Assembly: GCA_023434015.1 (NCBI GenBank)
Contig: JAEYTM010000093.1
Span: forward strand, 1-19,913
Length of the DNA: 19,913 nucleotides
Direction of reading: 5' to 3'
Source of the DNA: Pseudomonadota bacterium
GTDB lineage: Bacteria; Pseudomonadota; Alphaproteobacteria; Caulobacterales; Caulobacteraceae
Shown one piece after another: positions 1 through 5,971 of this stretch; positions within the stretch are counted from its first letter, which is position 1, and each line of letters starts with the position of its first letter. Below the pieces are notes generated by a model. The model made no database searches, had not been told where the DNA came from, and saw only the letters and a list, made by a program, of their open reading frames with translations. A program made the translations under genes and the position numbers.

Positions 1-120
1 GGCCCTGGCCGCGCGCAGGTCCGGCCGCGGCTGGCCGACCAGGATGACGGCCTGGGCGGTCAGGGCGGCAGATGCCCCCGCGACCAGGGCGACCAGCGCG
101 AACCTCAGGCTGTCGGACAA
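1..120 (-). CDS. N-terminus of a probable exported or membrane-anchored protein (partial, possibly DsbA-like)
   Basis: This is an open frame running off the left edge, about 40 codons from a TTG at 120-118. The first residues after the start are short and polar with one Arg (SDSLRF), followed by a hydrophobic stretch rich in Leu, Val and Ala up to about residue 26, then GQPRPDLRAARA. This looks like a signal peptide or membrane anchor. The upstream sequence contains GGGAAG, a modest ribosome-binding site. The frame stays open further upstream without an ATG, so the TTG start is a judgement. The polar linker after the anchor resembles the entry into alphaproteobacterial DsbA-type thioredoxin-fold proteins, but no CXXC motif lies inside the window, so the family is only a guess. 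It is co-directional with the DUF1289 gene, 85 nt downstream of it. Confidence 0.4.
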   Translation of the reverse strand, partial: MSDSLRFALVALVAGASAALTAQAVILVGQPRPDLRAARA

Positions 121-205
121 GGGCGTCTTCCCGTCGGCGGCTGTCGTCAGCCTTGCTGGGCCGGAGATTAGGTCGCGGGGGTTTGCAAGCGATGAACGCT
201 GCGCG

Positions 206-433
206 TCAGGCCAGGCCCAGCTTCTCGGGCCGGACCTGAGCACGCCTGGCCGGCGCCTCCTCCATGATCGCTGCTCGCTCGGCCTCGCTGAGGCGCGACC
301 AGCCGGCCACCTCCGCCAGGGTCCGGAAGCATCCCAGGCACAGGCCGCTCTCGCCGTCGATGACGCAGACCTTGATGCAGGGCGTGCGGATGGGCGTGGG
401 CGGCCGGGCGGGGGGGACAGGCGGGCTGGGCAT
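206..433 (-). CDS. DUF1289 domain-containing protein
   Basis: This 75-residue protein carries the DUF1289 signature across residues 17-55: PCIKVCVID, then GLCLGCFRT, then AGWSRLSEAERAAIME. The four conserved cysteines (CxxxC and CxxC) suggest a small metal-binding fold. The family is short and widespread in proteobacteria, and its biochemical function is not known to me. The length is normal for the family. The N-terminal 15 residues are Pro-rich and unconserved in style. The ATG at 433 is preceded by only a weak purine-rich GCGGA. The gene is read away from an AT-rich intergenic region and is followed after 85 nt by the partial gene at the left edge, so the two may form one transcript. Confidence 0.85.
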   Translation of the reverse strand: MPSPPVPPARPPTPIRTPCIKVCVIDGESGLCLGCFRTLAEVAGWSRLSEAERAAIMEEAPARRAQVRPEKLGLA

Positions 434-607
434 TCCGCTTGGTGCGAGATTGGCACAAACATTACAAGTTGTTTATAGATTAGCGGTAATGTGCGAGCAT
501 TATTGCCAATAATTAATCCACAAGTACCGATTATTGCCGGCATTTAATTTGAGATGGCCGGTTCCGGCGGTCAGTTTCTCCTCAGTAACGGGCACAGGAG
601 AAACGCC
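434..607. promoter_or_regulatory. AT-rich divergent promoter region
   Basis: The 174 nt between the divergent DUF1289 gene and the small secreted protein contain a block (about 455-553) far richer in A+T than the rest of the window. It holds a 15-bp palindrome at 499-513 and a second copy of one arm at 530-538. No clear -35/-10 pair stands out for either direction. The layout suggests promoters in both directions with a shared regulator site; this is inference from composition and symmetry. Confidence 0.5.
499..538. repeat. Palindrome ATTATTGCCAATAAT plus phased direct repeat ATTATTGCC
   Basis: Positions 499-513 form a perfect 7-bp inverted repeat (ATTATTG, centre C, CAATAAT). The nonamer ATTATTGCC at 499-507 recurs exactly at 530-538, 31 bp downstream, about three helical turns, so both copies face the same side of the helix. 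This is what an operator for a dimeric regulator with an auxiliary half-site would look like. The regulator is unknown. Confidence 0.45.
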
Positions 608-937
608 ATGAAATTCGCCGCACTCGCCATCGCTGCCGCCGGCCTGCTCAGCGCGGGTTCCGCCGCCGCCGCGGTTTCGGATGTGGACTACCTGAGGGCC
701 AACCGTTGCAAGGGCCTCGCCGCTGGCCTCGGCGCCGAGACGGCCGGCCTCGACGCCTTCATCAAGGTCGAGGGTCGCACCCGCCATCCGATGATCCAGC
801 AGCGGGCCCAGGACGAGTTCGCCAAGGCCCGACGGGCCGGCGCCCGCACCGATGGCCGCGAACGCCTGACGGCGGAACTCAGCGGTCCCTGCTCGGCCTA
901 CACTGCCGCCGCCAAGGACACGCCGGCCGCCCGCTGA
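608..937 (+). CDS. Small secreted (periplasmic) protein of unknown function
   Basis: This 109-residue protein starts at the ATG at 608, which has a good AGGAG ribosome-binding site (ACAGGAGAAACGCC before the start). The longer frame from 554 is less likely because it would bury the signal peptide. Residues 1-22 are a classic signal peptide (MKF, Ala/Leu core, SAAAA), with probable cleavage before VSDVDY. The mature part is about 87 residues, alpha-helical in character, with two cysteines (in NRCKG and GPCSAY) that could form one disulfide. I do not recognise a named domain; similar short proteins occur in Caulobacterales as hypotheticals. It is a single-gene unit: a divergent gene lies upstream and a strong terminator directly downstream. 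Confidence 0.75.
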   Translation: MKFAALAIAAAGLLSAGSAAAAVSDVDYLRANRCKGLAAGLGAETAGLDAFIKVEGRTRHPMIQQRAQDEFAKARRAGARTDGRERLTAELSGPCSAYTAAAKDTPAAR

Positions 938-963
938 TCCGTTTTCTGCTGTCGCCACCTTGA

Positions 964-996
964 GCGCGCCGGGTCGCCGGCCGGCGCGCTTTTTCT
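964..996 (+). terminator. Rho-independent terminator of the small secreted protein gene
   Basis: A perfect 9-bp GC-rich stem (GCGCGCCGG at 964-972 pairing with CCGGCGCGC at 981-989) with an 8-nt loop is followed by TTTTTCT. It lies 27 nt after the stop codon. It is the only textbook intrinsic terminator seen in the window. Confidence 0.9.
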
Positions 997-1083
997 TGCG
1001 CGGGATTGCGGCGGAACCCACCTTCGCCGTAGGGCTTTCCAGTCGGCGCACCAAATGGGCGCGGTCCTCCGTGAAGGGGCAAG

Positions 1084-2550
1084 ATGACGGTCCTCAGAAC
1101 CGGCGAGACCTACTGGCGCCGGGCGCGCGCCGATCGCGCGGCGTTCCTGATCGACACCGAAGCCTATTTCGCGGCGGTGTTCGACGCGGTCCACAAGGCG
1201 CGCCGGTCGATCCTGCTGCTGGGTTGGGGCTTCGATCCACGCACGCGCCTGTTCCCGGACGGCTATGACGGTCCGGACGATCCAGACGAAGTCGGCCGCA
1301 TTCTGGTGGAACTGGCCTGCGCCAAGCCGGAGCTCGACGTGCGGCTGCTGATCTGGAAGTCGGCCCTGCCGATCAGCGCCAGCCAGGAGTTCTTTCCCCA
1401 CAAGGCGCGCAAGTTCTTTCACGATACGCCGGTCAAGTTCCGGCTCGACGACCAGGTGCCGTTCGGGGCCTGCCACCATCAGAAGGTGCTGGTGATCGAC
1501 GACCGCCTGGCCTTCTGCGGCGGCGGCGACATCGCAGTGGATCGCTGGGACACGCCGGGCCATCTCGACGATGACCTGCGCCGGATCATGCCCGGGCAGG
1601 ACTGCCATGCGCCGCGCCACGAGGTCATGATGATGGTCGACGGGCCGGCGGCCGCGGCCCTCGGCGACCTGGCCCGCGAGCGATGGCGTCGGTCGGCGGA
1701 CGAGGTCGTGCCGCCGCCCCCCGACGCCGGCGGGGATCCCTGGCCCGACCACGTGCCGCCGCATCTTCGCGCGGTGGACGTCGCCATCGCCCGCACCGAG
1801 CCGGACTGGAAGCATGGGCCGATGGTCGATGAGGTGGTGCAGCTCACCCTGGCCTCGATCGCCGAGGCGAAGGACGTCATCTATCTGGAGAACCAGTATT
1901 TCACCTCGCCGCTGATCGCCGAGGCCCTGGCCGCCCGCCTGGCCGAGCCGGACGGGCCGGAGGTGGTGCTGATCTCCACCGGCATGGCGCCCAGCTGGTT
2001 CGACCGGCTGACCATGGACCGCGCCCGCGGGGCGATGATCTGGCGGCTGCGGCTGGCCGACGTCTTCGGGCGCTTCCGGGCCTACTACCCCACTACCTCC
2101 AAAGGCGAGATCATCATCGTCCATTCGAAGGTGAGCGTGTTCGACGACCGGCTGGCGCGCGTCGGCTCGGCCAATCTCAACAACCGCTCGACAGGCTTCG
2201 ACACCGAGTGCGAACTGGCCGTGGTGGGCGAGGACCCGACGTCGCGGCTCGCGATCCAGGCGTTCCGCGACCGGCTGGTCGGTCACTTCATCGGTTACAC
2301 CGGCGATGCGGTGGGCAAGGCGCGGGCCGACCATGGCGGGCTGGTCGGCGCCCTGGACGTGCTGAACCGCGAGGGGCGCCTGACGCCGATCGTGCCGCCC
2401 AGGATGAGCCGGTTCGACAAGTTCGTGGCCGCCTATCACGTTGGCGACCCGTCGGGCACGGCCGACGCGTGGCGTCTGGGCCGGCGGCGCGACCGCCTGT
2501 TCCGGCAGGCGCGGGCGATCGCCGACGCCGGGGGCGTGAACGCCGGTTAG
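1084..2550 (+). CDS. Phospholipase D-family protein with two HKD motifs
   Basis: This 488-residue protein has two PLD catalytic motifs. The first is H132-Q-K134 with D139, followed by GGGDI. The second is H347-S-K349 with D354, followed by GSANLNNRS. The two HKD halves form one active site that works through a phosphohistidine intermediate, giving phospholipid hydrolysis or phosphatidyl transfer. I see no signal peptide and no convincing transmembrane segment, so it is probably cytosolic or membrane-peripheral. The start is preceded by GAAGGGG. It converges on an EEP-family gene, and its TAG stop overlaps the neighbour's stop. In E. coli the cardiolipin synthase clsB (ybhO) sits beside the EEP gene ybhP, so a cardiolipin or phospholipid remodelling role is plausible. 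The length is closer to secreted or eukaryote-like PLDs, and the substrate cannot be read from the sequence. Confidence 0.9.
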   Translation: MTVLRTGETYWRRARADRAAFLIDTEAYFAAVFDAVHKARRSILLLGWGFDPRTRLFPDGYDGPDDPDEVGRILVELACAKPELDVRLLIWKSALPISASQEFFPHKARKFFHDTPVKFRLDDQVPFGACHHQKVLVIDDRLAFCGGGDIAVDRWDTPGHLDDDLRRIMPGQDCHAPRHEVMMMVDGPAAAALGDLARERWRRSADEVVPPPPDAGGDPWPDHVPPHLRAVDVAIARTEPDWKHGPMVDEVVQLTLASIAEAKDVIYLENQYFTSPLIAEALAARLAEPDGPEVVLISTGMAPSWFDRLTMDRARGAMIWRLRLADVFGRFRAYYPTTSKGEIIIVHSKVSVFDDRLARVGSANLNNRSTGFDTECELAVVGEDPTSRLAIQAFRDRLVGHFIGYTGDAVGKARADHGGLVGALDVLNREGRLTPIVPPRMSRFDKFVAAYHVGDPSGTADAWRLGRRRDRLFRQARAIADAGGVNAG

Positions 2551-3293
2551 GGGGTTTCTGCGGGTCGCACGTCGAAGTCCATCACCAGCGGCAGGTGGTC
2601 GGAGGCGACGCGCGCCAGGGCGTCGTATGGCGCGAAGACGTCCTTAACGACGATCTCCGGGCTGACGAACAGGTGGTCGATCCGCAGCACCGGGAGCTGC
2701 GAGGGGAAGGTCGCTGTCGGCGTGGTGCGCGGCGCCAGCCGGCGGGCCGCCTCCAGCTTGGCGCTCAGCGTCCGGTAAACGACGGAGGTGCCGGTGGCGT
2801 TAAAGTCGCCGAGCAGGATTCGCGGTCCCCGCCAGCGCGGATGCTCCAGCCAGCTCGGCCCGGCCAGCCACGCGGCCTGGACCTGCTGTTCCTTGGGCAC
2901 CAGTCCCAGGTGGGTGTTGATGATCTGCACGGCCTGGTCGCCGATGTCCGCCTCGATCCACAGGGCGCCGCGGGGCTCCAGCTGGGCGATGCGCGGGTGG
3001 CCGGGCAGGGGGCCGGCCTGGATCAGCCGCTCCGGATAATGGGTGAGGATGGCGTCGCCGTAGAGTTCCTCCTCCACCTCCATCGCCGCGTGAAAATGGA
3101 AGTCCATGTTCAGCCGTTTGGCCAGTTCGTGGGCCTGGTCGACGCCGCGCGTCCGCGCCCGGCCGACATCCAGTTCCTGCAGGGCGACGATATCGGGCTT
3201 CAGGCCGGCGATGACCTCGGCGACCCGTCCGACGTCGAGGCGCCGGTCGTTCCCGACGCAGCGGTGTACGTTGTAGGTCAGGATGCGGGGCAT
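2547..3293 (-). CDS. Endonuclease/exonuclease/phosphatase (EEP) family protein
   Basis: This 248-residue protein has the EEP (DNase I-like) fold motifs in order: ILTYNVH (N8), VALQE (E40), NTHLG (H128), LGDFN (D163, N165), IDHLF (D206, H207) and SDHLP (D232, H233). The catalytic set is complete, so a divalent-metal phosphodiesterase or phosphatase is expected. The substrate could be nucleic acid, an inositol-type phosphate or a phospholipid head group. I chose the ATG at 3293 because the EEP fold begins directly there. The frame is open further upstream, but the extra 74 residues are Arg/Pro-rich and lack fold motifs. The ribosome-binding site is weak. Convergence with the PLD gene recalls ybhP next to clsB in E. 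coli, which supports a link to membrane lipids, though this remains inference. Confidence 0.88.
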   Translation of the reverse strand: MPRILTYNVHRCVGNDRRLDVGRVAEVIAGLKPDIVALQELDVGRARTRGVDQAHELAKRLNMDFHFHAAMEVEEELYGDAILTHYPERLIQAGPLPGHPRIAQLEPRGALWIEADIGDQAVQIINTHLGLVPKEQQVQAAWLAGPSWLEHPRWRGPRILLGDFNATGTSVVYRTLSAKLEAARRLAPRTTPTATFPSQLPVLRIDHLFVSPEIVVKDVFAPYDALARVASDHLPLVMDFDVRPAETP

Positions 3294-3355
3294 GCGGCGC
3301 GAGAAGTGCCGGGCTTCTGGGGCGAACGCAAGGCGCCGGCGCCGGGCGTTTTTGC

Positions 3356-3375
3356 TGACGCTTACGTTAACGTCA
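3356..3375. promoter_or_regulatory. Candidate operator, ACGTTAACGT palindrome
   Basis: A perfect 10-bp palindrome ACGTTAACGT at 3364-3373 sits inside a wider arrangement with TGACG at 3356-3360 facing CGTCA at 3371-3375. It lies in the divergent space between the EEP gene and the acyl-CoA dehydrogenase operon, 84-93 nt before the dehydrogenase start. From memory, MerR-family regulators of the LiuR type, which control branched-chain amino acid and acyl-CoA catabolism in proteobacteria, use sites of the form TTnACGTTAACGTnAA. The resemblance is good at the core and partial at the flanks. Control of the dehydrogenase pair is inferred. Confidence 0.45.
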
Positions 3376-3410
3376 TCTTCCCTTCGCGGCGGGCCGGGCG
3401 TAGGGTCTGG

Positions 3411-3433
3411 GTTATCGCCGATACGTTGATAAC
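3411..3433. repeat. Inverted repeat GTTATC-N11-GATAAC
   Basis: GTTATC at 3411-3416 is mirrored by GATAAC at 3428-3433, 24 nt before the ATG of the first acyl-CoA dehydrogenase. A shorter pair, CGTT-GAT-AACG (3424-3434), overlaps the right arm. The position fits a promoter-proximal repressor site or a 5'-leader hairpin. It could also be chance, as the arms are short. Confidence 0.3.
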
Positions 3434-3456
3434 GAGAGCGACCAGGGAGGCCTGTC

Positions 3457-4659
3457 ATGAACCTCGACTTCACCCCCGAAGAAAACGCCTTCCGCGACGA
3501 GGTTCGCGCCTTCATCCAGCAGAACTATCCGCCGGAACTGCGGGCGGCGCAGGATGCCGGCGAGACCCTGTCGAAGGAGCTCTACCTGTCGTGGCACAAG
3601 GTGCTGGCGAAGAAAGGGTGGGTCGCTCCCGGATGGCCGGTCGAGCACGGCGGCACCGGCTGGACGCCCACCCAGAAGTACATCTGGTCCGAGGAGCTGG
3701 CGCGGGCGGACGCCCTGCCGGTGTTGCCGTTCGGGGTCAGCATGCTGGCCCCGGTGATCTACACCTTCGGGACCGATGAGCAGAAGCAGCGCTTCCTGCC
3801 GGGCATCTACAACGGGGATGTCTGGTGGTGCCAGGGCTACTCCGAGCCGGGCGCCGGGTCGGACCTCGCCTCGCTGAAGACCCGGGCCGAGCGGGTGAAG
3901 GGCGACGACGGCAAGGAGTACTACATCGTCAACGGCCAGAAGACCTGGACGACGCTCGGCCAGTACGCCGACTGGGGCTTCTTCCTGGTCCGCACCGATC
4001 CCGACGCCAAGCCCCAGGCCGGCATCTCCTTCCTGCTGATCGACATGACCAGCCCCGGCGTCACCGTGCGCCCGATCATCACCCTGGAGGGCGGCCACGA
4101 GGTCAACGACGTCTTCCTCGACAATGTGAAGGTGCCGGTCGAGAACCGCATATTCCACGAGAACCAGGGCTGGACCTGCGCCAAGGCGCTGCTGGCGCAC
4201 GAGCGCACCGGCATCGCCGGGGTGGCGCGGTCCAAGCGCGGCCTGGAAAAGCTGCGGGAGATAGCCAGGACCGAGCGTTCCGACGCTGGCGGCAGCCTGC
4301 TCGGCGACGCCTTTTTCCGCCGCAAGGTCGCGGAGCTGGAGATCGACCTCACCGCCCTGGAGTTCACCGAGCTGCGCACCCTGGCCGGGGAGAGCAGCGG
4401 CAAGGGGCCGGGCCCGGAAAGCTCGATCCTGAAGATCAAGGGCACCGAGATCCAGCAGCGGCTGCAGGAACTGGCCCTGGAGGCGGCCGGCCACTACGGC
4501 GCGCCTTTCCTTCGCGACCTCGGTCACAACGCCGGCGTCGGGCCCGACTACGCCGTCGGCGTCGCCGGCCACTACTTCAATGGCCGCAAGACCTCGATCT
4601 ACGGCGGCTCCAACGAGATCCAGCGCAACATCATCGCCAAGATGGTGCTGGGTCTCTGA
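3457..4659 (+). CDS. Acyl-CoA dehydrogenase, pimeloyl-CoA dehydrogenase large-subunit (PimC) type
   Basis: This 400-residue protein has the complete acyl-CoA dehydrogenase architecture: an N-terminal helical domain (about 5-120), a middle beta domain with QGYSEPGAGSDLAS (126-139), and a C-terminal helical domain ending in YGGSNEIQRNIIAK. It should oxidise an acyl-CoA at C2-C3 using FAD and pass electrons to ETF. The usual catalytic Glu of the terminal YEG motif is Gly here. A Glu at the isovaleryl-CoA dehydrogenase-type site is present instead (H248-E249-R250 in LLAHERTGIAG), which is typical of alpha subunits of heteromeric (alpha2beta2) dehydrogenases. A good ribosome-binding site (GGGAGG) precedes the ATG. 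The next gene encodes the matching small-subunit type, 52 nt downstream. Sequence style matches PimC of Rhodopseudomonas; the real substrate is unknown. Confidence 0.88.
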   Translation: MNLDFTPEENAFRDEVRAFIQQNYPPELRAAQDAGETLSKELYLSWHKVLAKKGWVAPGWPVEHGGTGWTPTQKYIWSEELARADALPVLPFGVSMLAPVIYTFGTDEQKQRFLPGIYNGDVWWCQGYSEPGAGSDLASLKTRAERVKGDDGKEYYIVNGQKTWTTLGQYADWGFFLVRTDPDAKPQAGISFLLIDMTSPGVTVRPIITLEGGHEVNDVFLDNVKVPVENRIFHENQGWTCAKALLAHERTGIAGVARSKRGLEKLREIARTERSDAGGSLLGDAFFRRKVAELEIDLTALEFTELRTLAGESSGKGPGPESSILKIKGTEIQQRLQELALEAAGHYGAPFLRDLGHNAGVGPDYAVGVAGHYFNGRKTSIYGGSNEIQRNIIAKMVLGL

Positions 4660-4711
4660 CGGGCCGCGGTTTCGGGCAGGGATCAGTTTTCTAGAGCGGA
4701 GCCGTCAGGCG

Positions 4712-5857
4712 ATGGATTTCAGCTTCACCGAAGAACAGTCGATGCTGCGCGATACGGTCGCGAGCTATCTGGCCGACACCTACGGCTTCGAGCAGCGCCG
4801 CGCCGCGCTCGCCGCCGAGCCGGGCTGGCGGCCTGATGTCTGGAAGGCCTTCGCCGAGGAGCTGGGAATCCTCGGCGCGCCGTTTTCCGAAGCGTTCGGC
4901 GGCTTCGGCGGCGGGGCGGTCGAGAACATGATCGTCATGGAGGAGCTCGGCAAAGCCCTGGTGGTCGAGCCCTACCTCGGCACGGTGGTGATCGGCGGCG
5001 GTTTCCTGAAGCACTCCGGTCATCCGCGGGCCGCCGAGCTGATCGGCCGGATCATCGCCGGCGAAGCGATCTTCGCCTTCGCCTGGGCCGAGCCGCAGGG
5101 GCGCTACAACGCCGCCGACCTGAAGACCACGGCCCGCAGGGAGGGCGGCGACTATGTGCTGAACGGTCAGAAGGCGGTGGTGATCGGCGCGCCCTACGCC
5201 ACACACCTGATCGTCACCGCCCGCACCGATGGCGGCCAGCGGGACGCGCAGGGCGTTTCGGTCTTCCTGGTGGAAAAGGGCGCGGCCGGGGTCTCTTCGC
5301 GGGACTATCCGACGGTCGACGGCTTCCGCGCTTCCGAGGTCGTCCTGGAGAACGTTCGGGTTCCCGCCGACGCCCTGATCGGGCCGGAGGGCCAGGCCCT
5401 GCCGCTGGTGGCGAAGGTGATGGACGAGGCGATCGCGGCGACCTGCGCCGAGGCCTGCGGGGTGCTGCGCCGGCTGCATGAGGGCACGCTGGAGTTCACC
5501 CGTCAGCGCAAGCAGTTCGGCCAGCCGCTCTCCAGCTTCCAGGTGCTGCAGCACCGGATGGTCGACATGTTCATCAACCTCGAGCAGGCGATCTCCATGA
5601 CCTACATGGCGACCGTGAAGCTGGGCGATCCCGATCTGGAGCGCGCCAAGGCCGCCGCGGCCGCCAAGGTTCAGGTCGGCAAGGCGTGCAAATTCGTCGG
5701 CGAGAGCGCGATCCAGCTGCACGGCGGCATGGGCATGACCGACGAGATGGCCATCGGCCACTACTTCAAGCGCGCGACCATGATCGAAAGCGCCTTTGGG
5801 TCCACCGACCATCACCTGGCCCGCTACGAGTTCCTGTCGATGGGCGAGGCGGCCTAA
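4712..5857 (+). CDS. Acyl-CoA dehydrogenase, pimeloyl-CoA dehydrogenase small-subunit (PimD) type
   Basis: This 381-residue acyl-CoA dehydrogenase has the family's three domains, with RKQFGQPLSSFQVLQHRMVD and QLHGGMGMTDE in the C-terminal domain. The N-terminus (FTEEQSMLRD, then FGGFGGGAVENMIVMEELG) has the style of PimD-type small subunits. The terminal loop reads ESAFGSTDHH, without the YEG glutamate, and the alternative site occupied by Glu249 in the upstream partner is not an acidic residue here. It is therefore probably a structural, non-catalytic beta subunit that helps bind FAD and forms an alpha2beta2 enzyme with the preceding gene product. I chose the ATG at 4712 because it begins the conserved N-terminus; the frame is open upstream but encodes low-complexity sequence. 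The ribosome-binding site is weak (AGCGGAGCC). The pair is presumably co-transcribed. Confidence 0.85.
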   Translation: MDFSFTEEQSMLRDTVASYLADTYGFEQRRAALAAEPGWRPDVWKAFAEELGILGAPFSEAFGGFGGGAVENMIVMEELGKALVVEPYLGTVVIGGGFLKHSGHPRAAELIGRIIAGEAIFAFAWAEPQGRYNAADLKTTARREGGDYVLNGQKAVVIGAPYATHLIVTARTDGGQRDAQGVSVFLVEKGAAGVSSRDYPTVDGFRASEVVLENVRVPADALIGPEGQALPLVAKVMDEAIAATCAEACGVLRRLHEGTLEFTRQRKQFGQPLSSFQVLQHRMVDMFINLEQAISMTYMATVKLGDPDLERAKAAAAAKVQVGKACKFVGESAIQLHGGMGMTDEMAIGHYFKRATMIESAFGSTDHHLARYEFLSMGEAA

Positions 5858-5938
5858 CGCGGCCTCGCAGCGCTCGGCCGGAGCCGGCGCCCGTGCCCGC
5901 GGCGCTACAGATCGAGCGTGACGGTCGGCGGTGGTTGC

Positions 5939-5969
5939 GCGCCGGCCGCGACGTGGCCTAAGCCGGCGC
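5939..5969 (+). repeat. GC-rich hairpin abutting the EamA gene start
   Basis: GCGCCGGC at 5939-5946 pairs perfectly with GCCGGCGC at 5962-5969 around a 15-nt loop. The stem ends 2 nt before the ATG at 5972 and no U-tract follows. It could be a Rho-assisted end of the dehydrogenase transcript or a structure covering the ribosome-binding region of the transporter gene. Confidence 0.4.
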
Positions 5970-5971
5970 AA

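Noticed and set aside
4580..4711. Upstream extension of the second dehydrogenase in the same frame
   Set aside because: It overlaps the first dehydrogenase and encodes Arg/Ser-rich sequence; the conserved N-terminus begins at the ATG at 4712.
5892..5961. Possible 22-codon peptide (from GTG) ending RRWLRAGRDVA in the gap after the second dehydrogenase
   Set aside because: Too short, no ribosome-binding site, and no independent support; it may be chance.
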